A DNA stretch of 64,000 nucleotides from Aricia agestis (Eukaryota; Arthropoda; Insecta; Lepidoptera; Lycaenidae), in contig NC_056428.1 in assembly GCF_905147365.1 (NCBI RefSeq), positions 41,893,001 to 41,957,000 of the forward strand, written 5' to 3'. Position numbers and translations under genes: made by a program. The notes under the pieces were generated by a model. That model made no database searches. It saw only the letters and a list, made by a program, of their open reading frames with translations, and was not told where the DNA came from. Shown in pieces: positions 23,455 through 34,918 of this stretch. How positions within the stretch are numbered: position 1 is the stretch's first letter; the number at the start of each line of letters is the position of its first letter.

Positions 23455-23967
23455 AATTTTGAAAGTATTTGTAGTTTGAAAGTCGTTTTTCAGGTAGTGG
23501 TCGCATTATCATCTATGTAGGTCATGAACTCGTGACCTAGCCGACCTAGGTATGTTTGTGCAGCGAACCGCTTGCAGTTTCATGCTAGCCTAGTAAAGTG
23601 CAACGTGGATGGGCGCGCGAAATGCGAATGCACCGCTACTGCAAGAGGAAGGAGACCAAAATAATGTTTCGCTAGATTTCAACAATGGCTGGACAAGTTT
23701 TTGCTTATTATAATAATATTTCAAATAGTAATCGCATCTCTGTACGCAAAATATTAATGTGTAATCTTTAAAATAATATAAATTTTGAAGAAAGCGAGGA
23801 AAGTTTATTTCATAGAATCAACAAACGAAATTTTATAATAAATTTACAATAAAGTATACTAGAATAATATTAGAAAAATTAACTTTATAAAATAATAAAA
23901 AAGCAAAGAAGTATTAACAAATATAATATTATGATAAACAAGAGGAATACATTTTCATTTTCGTAGA

Positions 23968-24045
23968 GTGCGGCGCGGCGCGCGGCGCGCGGCGCGCGGC
24001 GCGGCGGTGCCGGCCCGTAGCGCGCTACGGAAGCGCTACGAGTTC
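23968..24045. repeat. GCGCGGC-rich tract
   Basis: About 40 bp of GCGGCGCGC-type units is followed by a GTAGCGCGCTACG palindrome. It is strikingly GC-rich against an AT-rich background and lies about 500 bp below the forkhead exon, probably within its intron. Confidence 0.7.
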
Positions 24046-24538
24046 ACACATACTGCATAGGTACTCGACACTCGTACTTTGGAGATTATAGCTCGTATTA
24101 TATTCAAAGAATAATTTTTATTAGGTCACAATAATATAATGTTAGCTCACCATTCATTTAATCAATATATTTTTTAACTAAAATTATATTAATAATTAAT
24201 TAAATTACTTACATTAAATCTCACAGTCGAGTAAAATTTACGTTCTGAAAGTTTTGAAATTATCATTTCAAGTCCCGTCGGATGATGTTGTACGGGTATG
24301 TATATAAGTCGGTATACTAACTACTAATATAATATATTCTGTGATATAAGTAAGATCTGAGTGCATGCAACACGTTGTCGTAGTACTATTTTGTCTGCCT
24401 ACAAAGTCTAATTTCGCTACTACTCAATAATTATACTATGGTCGCCACCTGCCGGTTGACCGGGTGACCGGGTCACCCGGTCAGCTCGGCAGTCGGCTGT
24501 ACTATTGCTGTACTACTAGAACAGAGGCGGTCACTCAC
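24046..24538 (-). other. Start of forkhead gene intron
   Basis: On the minus strand this begins with the GTGAGT donor at 24538. A near-perfect 25-nt palindrome of GACCGGGTGACC type occupies 24458-24482. No coding exon is recognised here. Confidence 0.6.
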
Positions 24539-25163
24539 CGTGGTCGTTGGCGCCGGGGTACTGGTAGTTGGGGATGATGTCGGGCAGGTCGGGGCGCGGC
24601 GACGGCGGCGGACGGTAGGGCTCCCCGTACAGCCCCCAGTCGCGCTCGCCGCCGTAGCCGCAGTACTCGGCGGCGTACAGCTGCTGCGGCGGCGCGCCGT
24701 ACGCGCACGCGCCGTACTCGCCCGCGCCCACTTCGTACCCGTGCCCCTGCGCCGGCGCCGCGGGGGCCGCGCAGTAGCCCCCCTCGAGTTGCGGCTTCAG
24801 CGCCTGGCACTTCCGCTTGTAGCCCCGCGGCCGCCGCCGGAACGAGCCCTCCTCGAACATGAACTCCGACGAGGGGTGGATCGTCCAGTAGTGGCCTTTG
24901 CCCGGCCGCCCGAGTCCCTTGGGCAGCTTCACGAAGCACTCGTTTAGGCTGAGGTTGTGGCGGACGGAGTTCTTCCAGCCCTGGTACGAGCTGCGGAAGA
25001 AGGGGAACTGCTGCTGCAGGAACGCGTAGATCTCGCTCAGGGTGAGCTTCTTGCTGGGCGAGTGGCGGATGGCCATGACGATGAGGGCGATGTAGGAGAA
25101 GGGCGGCTTCTCCTGGCGGCGCGCGGGCGCCCGGCGCTCGTCCTGGTGCTCCTCGGTCTTCAT
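24539..25163 (-). CDS. bin: FoxF-type forkhead transcription factor, first coding exon (biniou orthologue)
   Basis: This encodes a nuclear DNA-binding regulator. FoxF proteins (biniou in Drosophila) direct visceral mesoderm development. The exon codes for 208 residues plus one base of the next codon. The forkhead domain runs from about residue 19 (KPPFSYIALIVMAI) to about 115. The recognition helix NSVRHNLSLNECF is at 65-77. Wing residues GRPGKGHYWTI and FMFEEGSFRRRPRGY precede KRKCQALKP at 117-124. The EEGSFRRRPRG and KCQALKP blocks are typical of FoxF and separate it from FoxC, FoxD or FoxL. The tail is rich in Ala, Gly, Tyr and Pro. The exon ends at a consensus CACG|GTGAGT donor; reading through would stop two codons later. 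I chose the ATG at 25163 because it is about 18 codons before the domain. The frame stays open upstream to 25502, so a longer N-terminus is possible. The exon is far more GC-rich than its surroundings. The C-terminal exon is not identified. Confidence 0.85.
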
Positions 25164-26753
25164 GCGTGCGTGCGCGGGCGCGTGCGGATAGCGAGTGCGC
25201 CACAGCGCCGCCCACCGCGCGCGCGCAGCCCGGCCCCGCCCCACTCGGCGCGCCCGCGCCGAAGGGCCGGCCCCGCTCTCGCGCACATGGATACCCCGCC
25301 TTAAGTCTACACAACATGATTCGTTTTCCGACGTCGGCGCCAGAACGTCCGCCGTCGGCGAAACTTTATGATCTGAATGAGCGTGTGACGTGAAATATTC
25401 CATCGACCGTGAATCGACTATCCGTCGCGACGGCCATGTACCTACGCTCGCCTCACTACCGAGGTACCACAGCGTAATAAAGATATAAGATATAAGTTCC
25501 ATAGACTGTGCTCGTATCGTGTACAGGTACTAGGTTCGTGTTCTTTGATGTGACGTAAAAATTGTTTGATGTTTTTGATCGTGCCGCCGGGGGAGTAATT
25601 ACGACAGATCGTAGCCGACCGACGCGTGAGTTAACGAATGGCTTCCATGAATCAGATAGGAAGACAATAGACATATCCGCGATAATACTGCGGTTACTGC
25701 CCCCGACTTCGCGCGGAGAGCTCGTAATGTATAATATTGTAATTTCACTCTTCACCTCTGTGCACACTTCACTTAGGTAATTTATATTGACAGAAAAAAA
25801 ATCAGATCGTATGTAAGTACTTCTCGCAGTTGCAGTTCTCGTTAACTTGGATACATAATATTTTTGTGTCTACTGAAACTGCACGAATGTTTTATGAGAT
25901 ACGACAATATCCATAATATTATGTTATTCGGAATTATCATTATTTTTGGTAATCGTCATTTTCGATTCATCTTCTGTCGTTTTCATACAAAAGCGGAAGT
26001 TGCCAAGCACTTTAGCGAATGGGCTAGCTGCTAGCATGAACGCGTACTCCGTTTACAAAGTATCCAAATATTGAGTGTTTCGGTCGTTGCACTCACAAAC
26101 AGAGGCAAACCCGAGACAATAATATTTACTCGTCACAAGGACGTTCTTGACCTAGCACAATTAAAGCAAACATTCTACTAGGACTATAAAACATTAACGA
26201 TACACCAAATATTTACCGTAAAGCGTAAACCGAAACTTTTGCACTTTTATTTATTGTTTGCTGCGATTTTGAACTTTAATACGATGGTGTAGAGATGAAT
26301 GTTGGTGTTACACACCATCACGTGGTAGAGGAAGTTACAAACGTTCAATTTTAAACGATAGAAACGGTGATTGTCGATTGATCATGAAACTGAACTTCAC
26401 ATACATTTTTATTACTCATTGATAACTTTTTAGTCATAAGTTATAAACAAAACATAATTTTCATTTCGTTGTTTATACTATGCTAATTCTCAGGTACTTT
26501 AGATCCATATAACATACATGATTTTATTTAAAAAGAGTGTCAAATACTTTTCCTACATATGTGATAAGCGCGCAATGATACATTACCTTTGCTGCACTCT
26601 TGTTGTTGTTTTTGCTTGCTTATTATTATTAAATGTTACGTTACCTTCCAATCAGCTATGTGTGCCTAGTAATTTCAGCGCGTAACTGAAGCTATAGCTT
26701 TCAACTTAAATAGCTGGAACTCAAATAGCTGAAAACTAGAGCCTGGTGAGTTA
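25164..26753. other. 5' flank and probable leader/promoter region of the forkhead gene
   Basis: The GC-rich composition continues to about 25300, then falls. No consensus TATA box or acceptor site could be placed with confidence. No repeat family is recognised between about 25200 and 26750, unlike the rest of the window, which fits a conserved or selected regulatory region. Short frames here are antisense to or extend the forkhead exon. Confidence 0.4.
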
Positions 26754-27027
26754 GTGCCGATTCACACCGGAATGGCAGAGGCGAGGCGAGCACTTTCAGC
26801 GTCATATTATTTTAAACTTTATCTTCATTATTGTAATACATATTTTTATCGCTTGAGAAGTCTACGGCCGCCCGTGGCCGCTCGTGGCCGCTGACGGCTG
26901 CCGGCGGCCGTGATTACTCTAGCGATACTATGTATTAGTTATTACAATAATGAAGATAAAGTTTAAAATCATATTATGACGCTGAAAGTGCTCGCCTCGC
27001 CGCTGCCATTCCGGTGTGAATCGGCCC
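26754..27027. mobile_element. 274-bp PIF/Harbinger-like MITE with about 90-bp inverted ends
   Basis: Both ends carry GATTCACACCGGAATGGCAG and GGCGAGGCGAGCACTTTC in inverted orientation. The similarity extends inward to ATTATTGTAATA, about 90 bp. TTA flanks it at 26751-26753 and 27028-27030. The centre is GC-rich (GGCCGCCCGTGGCCGC). A 68-bp relative is at 50142-50208. It is non-coding. Confidence 0.88.
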
Positions 27028-27030
27028 TTA

Positions 27031-28930
27031 TCACTTATCATTTATCAAAGACCAAAGTGCAACTTGTAGCTTCACTTCCTCTTCCCCTCTTTCTCACTCT
27101 ATCATAATGGAACGGGCAATATACATTATTTTTATCATGTATGATAGTTTTAATAAATCAATTTTAAATTTTTAATAATGTACTTAAATTTATAAATAAT
27201 GATACTTATTAGATACTAATATGATACTAGAAAATGAGCGCTGCTCCGCCACGCCCGCGTGAAAAAAATATTCACAATTTTATGTACTTAGTTACCTATG
27301 TCCTTCCCGTGGACCGCGGTCTAGTCTGTCTATGCCAAATACCATTTTTCCAAAGCCTATAATCGAACCAAACAATTACAAATACAAATTTTTCTCTTTA
27401 TAATCATAACATAGTTAACAATAATAATAATTTACATCTACTGTAATACATATAAATGTATTTACAAAATTACTTATACAATTTTATCGAAACAAGAAAA
27501 AATATTGTCAGTGATTTTTTTTTTATTGGTCAGGAAGATTTAAGAATAGGTGAAATAAAAAGAATGACATATTTAATTCTTATAACCCATAATATTATAT
27601 TATTATAATAATAAAATATTATGATGAAATGTTGGTCGTGGATGCGCGCGCGCAAGCCCCGCCCACAACATGGCCGTCCGCTCTTGAACCCTCCATTCAT
27701 CTGTGTTTACGAGGGAGTTTATGGTCCTGTCTTAATTCTCGTAATTAAATTATTTCTGTTAGTCTGTTGAAATCGCTAAATGCTGGGTCGGTCGGTTTAG
27801 TAGTTGGCTATAATGGAATTGTTGCTAACTCACTTTTACTTACTGTACACTGTACAACACTCTAATGAAAAGTCAAAAATAATAATTATTAAGAATAGTC
27901 ATTACTCATTACCTTATGCTTCCCACCACGATCGAGGTAATATTCAAACGTTATTAAAATCGTAGGCGTATCCGTATCCTATGCTTCCTTGGCCATTAAT
28001 TCGTAAGTCGAGTCGAAGTATTCTGTGGTGCTGTGGTGTTTTTATAAATGTAACAACTTCGCATAGATTATAAATTTATAACCAAAATCAGTGTTCACCT
28101 TTAAAATAATATTATAATATGGCGGGGTAAGTCCCGCCAAAATTACTTTTAAGAATTTTTCTTAGATTGACACGTCGTGAATCTTCAAGTTAGTTCTTGT
28201 ACAGTGAATACTCAATAGGAAGTTTAATTTTGTATCACTAGTTAATAATAGCCCATCATAGTGCTCCGTGCAATATAGATTTTCAACGCAACAACATTAC
28301 ACAACGTCGCATCGTTTTACTTTCATTTTCAGCTGTTGCACATGAAGGCTAAAGTTAACGACGCATGCGCTGTACGTTGTTCAAATAACTAGATCGCCTC
28401 GAATGTCATAATGTCCTAGTATCTCAGCTAAAATTTAACCTAGTTGAAGGCCTCGATAGTTAAATTTAACTAGGATTTAAGTAAATGTTAAATTTTACAT
28501 GAGAGCTGTCTACGCGTTAGCAATAACGACTTTCCGTAACCGCTTTTAAAATATCTTGCATATTGTACATAATGCTTAAATCAAAATTAATTAATTTTGT
28601 TAAAAACATCGTCGTCGCTGTATCTCGTCCTGCGCCAGGACCACGTCGGTCGATCACGTACCTAGGCCGTCCGCCGAAGCAAACGAATCACTGTACCTAG
28701 TCCTGCGCCGCGTCCTTAAATAAAACTTGGCAAAGGTGTTGAGAGTATTTGATGTGAGGCGTTCGGCGCACTGAGAAGTGTAAATTAGTTTTATGATAGG
28801 CCATGTGCGGCGCGTCACTCTTATCGCGATACGAAACAGGCGTACCTTGATGAATTGTCGTATTCATCATGAGAATTATACTAGGGTGCAATAAACGTAG
28901 CTACGTCTTTCCCGACTGCGAGAGCGATGC
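27031..28930. other. Non-coding, no bounded feature
   Basis: A GC-rich patch at about 27635-27670 (GCGCGCGCAAGCCCCGCCCA) might be a GC-box-type site. No gene is supported. A 64-codon minus frame at 28697-28891 has no motif. Confidence 0.35.
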
Positions 28931-28993
28931 GCTACGTAGGTACTCTAAAAATGAACCCGAAAAAAGGGTTCATTTTTAGAGTACCTACGTAGC
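28931..28993. repeat. Perfect 28-bp-arm hairpin
   Basis: Arms 28931-28958 and 28966-28993, 7-base loop. The arm runs GCTACGTAGGTACTC and on to GAACCC without mismatch. Confidence 0.9.
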
Positions 28994-29589
28994 TCATAGC
29001 TGGAGCCGAGGATAAAGTGACCCTTTTGCTCCATCCGTCGACCTGTCGCCCTTCTTATATCCGTATTCATTTATGGATAACGATGATGTTAATTAAAATA
29101 TTAATAAATTAATATTTGTCATTCGTTCACTTATATTGAGCAGATTTTGTTATTCACATATCTAAAATGATACCTATTAGTATTCTAATCTTATCTCTAG
29201 CATTTTTGCCTGAAAGTAACCTGAAGCAAAATACAGAGTACATGACCGTGTAGCCACTCGAACGAGTAAACTGGACCACAGAATGCCTATGTAACGAATA
29301 AAAATATCCAGACTTTTTATCAAAGCGCACGGAAGTGCGCAGGCCAAGTTCCAGCAGGCCGCGCGCTTGCCGTGCACTATATTTTACACGAACCGTTTCG
29401 ACGCACTTTTGAAACCCCTGTAGCTCAGTGCCTATTGCGAATGCAAAGATTAAATTATACCTACGTAATTATATACATACTAGTACTTAAGTATTAAACC
29501 CAATTTCATAGATATAGCTTACGTAGATCCTGAAATATCTCCCTGTAAAAATATCAAATTTTGGCACTATCGACCCACTCACTGACCGG
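28994..29589. other. Non-coding, no feature seen
   Basis: No gene or repeat is supported. Confidence 0.4.
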
Positions 29590-29604
29590 TAATCAAAACC
29601 TCTA

Positions 29605-29860
29605 GGCCACTTCCAATACTTGTCTTAGCGTTATGAAATATGGCACGCAGGTCTTGTGTTATAATATGTAGATTAACAAAAAATTGAGGAATTTAAGAAA
29701 TCGGTCAAGCATGAGTCGGTTAATCTACGAACTTTTGAGGCCACTTTCAATTGTCCTAGCGTTATAAAATTTGGCACGCAGGTCGTGTGTTATATGTAGA
29801 TTAATAAAAAAATAAGAAATTTAAGAAATCGGTCAAGCGTGAGTCAGCTTATCTACGAAC
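29605..29860. repeat. Tandem duplication, about 125-bp unit, two copies
   Basis: The blocks GGCCACTT, GTCCTAGCGTTAT/GTCTTAGCGTTAT, TTTGGCACGCAGGTC, then AAGAAATCGGTCAAGC occur twice in the same order, starting near 29609 and 29739. Confidence 0.75.
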
Positions 29861-30244
29861 ACATAAAAATTCTTATGTACCAGTGATACAATGAGAATAC
29901 GATGAGGGTGGAGGTGGACGGGGAAGAGGAAAGGGGGTATAAAATATTTTTAAGTATAATTCACACTGTTACTTATTAAATAAATACTGTTTACTTAAAA
30001 ATTTGGCTTCTATTGATAGTTCAAATAGATACCACTAGCGCCATCTATCGAAAGTATTGTTTATGTCGGGTGTGGGTTGTGGCACACAAAGAAAATTATT
30101 GGTATGATTTCTTCAAAAAAAGTATTGAAATCCCACTAAAAACATACCTGTTAAAATAGGGCCAAGTTCCTATCGGCTAATTTTTGGCCTAAAAAAGAGT
30201 TGAAATCCAATCCAATGCCAAGTTCAGATGCATTTCATCGATCG

Positions 30245-31345
30245 TAATCATATGTCTGTCAGTCTGTCTGTCTGTCCATCTGTCTGTCCGTCTGTCTATC
30301 CGCGGCTTTGCTCAGAGACTATAGGACCTACAAGGCTGTAATTGCGACTCAGCAAAACTACGCGACTGTTGCTGGTCGCCCCGCGCCTCCCCCGTGAACT
30401 ACATCAGTAAGAAGACATCCCTCCACTTGAGGGTCGAACGTTTACAGTCTCGCCACAAGGTCAACTTTTGTGGTGAGAGTACCGACGCATCTTCTGTTGA
30501 CCTTTGAAGCGGAGGAATTCTGGCCGACTGATGTGGTCTACCGAAGGTTCCGAAGGAGACTCCGGAATGAAGCGCATCGCCGTTAACTCGTGATAAAGTG
30601 TAGTTATTAAGTGTATATAATTTATATGTATGTTAGTCATTAGCTATGTCCACACTGTACACTTTCATCTTCAATTTTCGTCATCAACTTTCATATTGGC
30701 ACATTCAATAATTGAATGCGTCAAGGAACGCAACGCCAATATTGTCATTTTTTAAGTTTTGGATATGGTCAGAGGGCATGCGTCGCGGCCATGCCTCACG
30801 TTCGCTGTTGACTGCGCTATAACGCATGCCCTTGACGAACAAAAAAAGGCACAGTGTGGACAAAGCTTTTAAGGTATATATTGTATGGGCCTATGTAGCC
30901 TGATATAAATAATAAAATTAAAAAAAATAATGATGCCGACTAAATGGTATACAAAATCTTAATTTTTTTATGGTACCTCCTCTACACATCAAGCAGTGAT
31001 GATTTTTATTTCGCGTCCGCTCCACCATCGTTGGATAGGTATTTTAAAAATATTACGAGTATTCTTAGTTAATTTTCCGATTTAGGGATCCATTTGTGAT
31101 GTATGAAGTTTTAAAGTGAAAAAATCGTTAGAATGTTAGAGTCCAGTGTCCGTCCCCCCCCCCCCTTCTACCAGCTATAAGGGTGCTTCTGGAAATGTGA
31201 AAAAATTAAAATTGAATTTAAAAGGAAAATTATCACGGCTAAGAAGACTTCATAAGTTATCGAGTAATAGTCGATCAACTAAAAACTGTATTCGGCGAAG
31301 TATAAAGGAACTTTACGTTCAAATTCCTCTGACTTTAACATGAAT
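30245..31345 (-). mobile_element. Family X repeat, diverged, with nested MITE
   Basis: The left part (a GTCTGTCTGTC run, then GCTCAGAGACTATAGG and CCTACAAGGCTGTAAT) matches 12040-12130. The right part (30930-31340) matches 12470-12960. The middle, 30345-30640, is unassigned. The terminal GGTTCCGT words are missing or changed. Confidence 0.6.
30643..30868. mobile_element. Putative MITE with short inverted ends
   Basis: AGCTATGTCCACACTGT at the left faces ACAGTGTGGACAAAGCT at the right. The interior has no coding frame. The flanking duplication is unclear. Confidence 0.6.
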
Positions 31346-32252
31346 AGGAACTTGGCTCCACTTTAACAGGTATGTTTTTGGTTTGATTTTTAACTTACAC
31401 GAGGCGAGTACTCTCCCATTAATTATTGGAATAATATAAATTTCTTACAACGCTCCGGCGATAATGTGCGTCTTCGGCAGATCTCGGCGTCTCTCCAACA
31501 AAAACACTAAAAGTATCCCGGAATCACGATTTACGTATGTGGGTACTTTGTTCCGAGTAGAAATAACTGCGGGAGCTGTATTCGACCGAAATGTGTGTTT
31601 ATTTGAAGATTAAACGAGATATATTATGTTAAAAGCACCGTATCGTATTGGTATCGTAGTATTGTATCGAAAATTACATAAGTAAATGTCTCTGTCAAAG
31701 ATCTTCGCGAGCAGTTTTCTTCTCCGGAAAATCTCTATTTCGTAGATGATCGACATGACCAGTGCGAACATGATCGAAATAACTTTCGGAAATCTTTTAT
31801 TTCTTTGTTTTATCAAACCATAAAACAAGTTTACCGGTTATCAACGTAGTTTTACAGCTAGGAATCGTAAATCTTTAGAAATGATTAATACCCAGATAGA
31901 GAATGTGTTGCAGTTGTAAGTTGTAACGTAACCCGAATGTATAAACAACGGCTAGTTGAAAGGAAACCCGTGTGAGCTTTCTACCGCCGAGCCGCCGCCG
32001 GCCGCATGTACCTACCTATACATACCTAAAGGTTAAATCACAGTTACAAAACAAAACCAAATTAACACACAGTGGGACAGTGGTGACAGTGGCCAAAATG
32101 GGAGGAGATGTGCTTGACTACACATTTACATAGTTTAAGTGCGTACGCAAGTTGTAACAGCGCGGATCGACTTTCGATGTACCTTCGGCCTAATGAACGG
32201 CACTTTAGCATAACAATAAAGTTCTAGATTATAATATTATATTATGTACCTA
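31346..32252. other. Non-coding, no feature seen
   Basis: No supported gene. A 72-codon minus frame at 31610-31828 shows no motif. Confidence 0.35.
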
Positions 32253-33263
32253 CTAGCTGTTGCCCGCGACTTCGTCCGCGTTAGCATAGTAGATCGCATC
32301 CCAAGTATTATTTATTGTACAAAAATATTCAATATACAGAATTGACTTTCCTATGATTTTATTATATATACTTAGATAGATGTTCCGCTCGGCTTCGCTT
32401 GCATAATTTAGGAATTTCACGCAACCGTACATTTTGCAGCAAAAAATAGCCTTTGTCCCTTCACGTGGTCTATTCTTCATGTTTGCCAAATAACATAAAC
32501 ATTGCTCCAGTAGTTCATAAGATAATAAGCAATTCCATATAATTTCCCCCGTTTTTTCCACATTTTCATCTATTTCTTCGCTCTTATTAGTCTTAGCGTG
32601 ATGAAATATAGCCCATAGCCTTCCTCGATAAATGGGCTATCTAACACTGAAAGATTTTTTTTAAATTGTTACGGTTCCTGAGATAAGCGCGTTCAAATAA
32701 GCTCTCTCATACAATTTCCCCCGTTTTTTCCACATTTTCCTCTATTTATTCGCTCCTGTTAGTCTTAGCGTGATAAAATATAGCCTACAGCCTACCTCGA
32801 TGAATGGGCTATCTAACATTGAAAGAATTTTTCAAATCGAATAAGTAGTTCCTGAGATTAGCGCGTTCAAATAGGCCCTTTCATATAATTTCCCCCGTTT
32901 TTTCCACATTTTCCTCTATTTCTTCACTCATATTAGTCTTAGCGTGATAAAATATAGCTTATAACCTTTCTCAATTAATATGCTATCTAACACTGAAATA
33001 ATTTTTCAAATTGGACTAGTAGTTCCTGAGATTATCGCGTTCAAATAAGCCCTTTCAAATAATTTCCCCCCGTTTTACCACATTTTTCTCTATTTCTTCG
33101 CTCCTATTATACTTAGCGTGATAAAATATAGCCTATAGCCTTCCTCAATACATGGACTATCCAACAGTAAAAAAATTATTCAAATCGGACCAGTAGTTCC
33201 TGAGATTAGCGCGTTCAAACAAACAAACAAACAAACTCTTCCCAATTATAATATTAGTATAGA
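32253..33263 (-). mobile_element. Non-autonomous Helitron with four internal tandem units
   Basis: On the minus strand it starts TCTATACTAATATTATAA at 33263 and ends GGGCAACAGCTAG with CTAG at 32253-32256. Its interior from about 32528 to 33226 is four units of about 175 bp. Each carries TTTCCCCCGTTTT, TTAGCGTGAT, GGGCTATCTAACA (diverged in some copies) and TCCTGAGAT. The same unit appears singly in the Helitrons at 4994 and 51064. No protein is encoded. Confidence 0.85.
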
Positions 33264-33277
33264 TAGTTGCTTTTGTA

Positions 33278-33350
33278 ACAATTTGAAGGTAATATTTGAA
33301 GTCTTTTCAGAGAATATTTGAGAAAAATTATTCTGAATAAAAAATTATGA
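33278..33350 (+). mobile_element. CR1-like LINE 3' end scrap
   Basis: TTCAGAGAATATTTG followed by GAATAAAAAA and GAGTTTGAG resembles the 3' end of the LINE at 39100-39160. Confidence 0.5.
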
Positions 33351-34253
33351 GTTTGAGTCTGCAAGAGGTGAAAATATGTGAGAACGTGAATCATGGCTTC
33401 AGAAAAATCGTAAATGATAATGACGCTTACATTGTGTTTCGCCCAGTCACTCAAAATTACTCAAATTAGCCCCGGCCCCCGGCCATTTAATGAGTTTAAT
33501 TACGTCCAGTTTTTGAGGATTTTCACTGCAGTTTTATGAAATTGGGTTTGTTAGAACCAAGTCATAGAAATCATCATCAGACTAGGTCTATATTACGCTA
33601 CTAGGGCGGCGTCGCACGGGTATAAAATATAAAGCCACAGAAAAAATGATTAAAATCGATAGCCTATGACCCTTCACGTGGTCTACTTCTTATCTATGCC
33701 AAATAACATAAAAATTGCTCCCGTAGTTCGCGAGATAAGCCTTTTCAAATAATTTCCCCGTTTTTTCCACATTCTCCTAAAATAAACTCGTTTTGTCCCT
33801 CATGTCCCTTTGTTCCCTTTAATCTTTAAAACTACGCAACGGATTTTGATGATTCTTGAAGTGTTAGATAGCCCATTTATCGAGGAAGGCTATAGGCTAT
33901 ATTTTATCATGTTAAGACTAAGAGGAGCGAAGAAATAGAAGAAAATGTGGAAAAAACGGGGAAAATTATTTGAAAGGGCTAACTTGAACGCGCTAATCTC
34001 AGGAACTTCTGGTCCGATTTGAAAAAACCTTTCAGTGTTAGAAAGCCCATTTATTGAGGAAGGCTTTAGGCTGTATTTTATCACGCTAAGATTATTAGGA
34101 GAATGTGGAAAAAACGGGGGAAATTATTTGAAAGGGCTTATCTCGCGAACTACTGGAGCAATTTTTATGTTATTTGGCACAGATAAGAAGTAGACCACGT
34201 GAAGGATCATAGGCTATAGATTTTAATCATGTTTTCAGTGGCTTTATATTTTA

Positions 34254-34918
34254 CTAACTGTTGCCCGCGACTTCGTCCGCGTGGACTTCAGTTTATAGCG
34301 CGCGATGTCAACAAAATTGGTATCAAAAGCTTTTATAAATAAAAACCCTGGTACCCCTTAAATCAAAACAGCTGTGCAGTGTGTACATAATATTTAATTT
34401 TTTTTTATTAAACTTTATATTTTATGCCAAATTTTAAAGCTTATTTAGGCCCATAATTACACAACCTTACCCATAAACTATTTATATCATTGATAAGTTT
34501 AACTTTTAAGGTTACGTCACTGCATAGATAAAGTACTGAGTTACTTAATAACGTAAAAAAGTAATAACAATCGAAAAAAATCGAAACTTGAATATAAGAA
34601 GATACCACCTCTTATAGAAGTGTGCGTCTCCTACATCGCGGTGATGCTTGCCCAGACTGGCAAGCATCACCGCGATGTAGGAGACGCACGGCGCCATCTA
34701 TTATGAATTTTTGGAACTAACTTAATTTGAACAAATTTACGCATTTTCACCCCCTTACAACCCTTTTTTCCAGTAAAAAAGTAGCCTATGTCCTTTCTCA
34801 GGCTTTAGACTATCTGTATACAAAATTTTATTACAATCGGTTCGGTAGTTTTGGCGTGAAAGCGAGACAGACAGACAGACAGACAGAGATACTTTCGCAT
34901 TTATAATATTAGTATAGA
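34254..34918 (-). mobile_element. Helitron, 665 bp, with readable empty site
   Basis: It starts on the minus strand with TCTATACTAATATTATAAA and ends GGGCAACAGTTAG (CTAG changed to TTAG). It is flanked by A at 34253 and T at 34919. The mirror arm at about 33618-33630 reads ACGGGTATAAAATATAAAG without it, which shows the unoccupied A|T site directly. It contains the 31-bp-arm hairpin. Confidence 0.88.
34622..34689. repeat. Perfect 31-bp-arm hairpin in Helitron
   Basis: Arms 34622-34652 and 34659-34689 with a 6-base loop. The arm carries GTGCGTCTCCTACATCGCGG. The other Helitron copies (23160, 49770) have this block only once, so the inverted copy arose here. Confidence 0.9.

Noticed and set aside
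24000..24080. Second FoxF exon after a TATGCAG acceptor-like site near 24056
   Set aside because: It would add only about five residues before a stop, and the pyrimidine tract is poor.
24535..25317. Long alternative frames across the forkhead exon (both strands)
   Set aside because: GC-rich sequence lacks stop codons by composition. Only the FoxF frame gives a known domain.
32253..32561. 102-codon minus frame
   Set aside because: It lies wholly inside Helitron sequence repeated elsewhere with stops.
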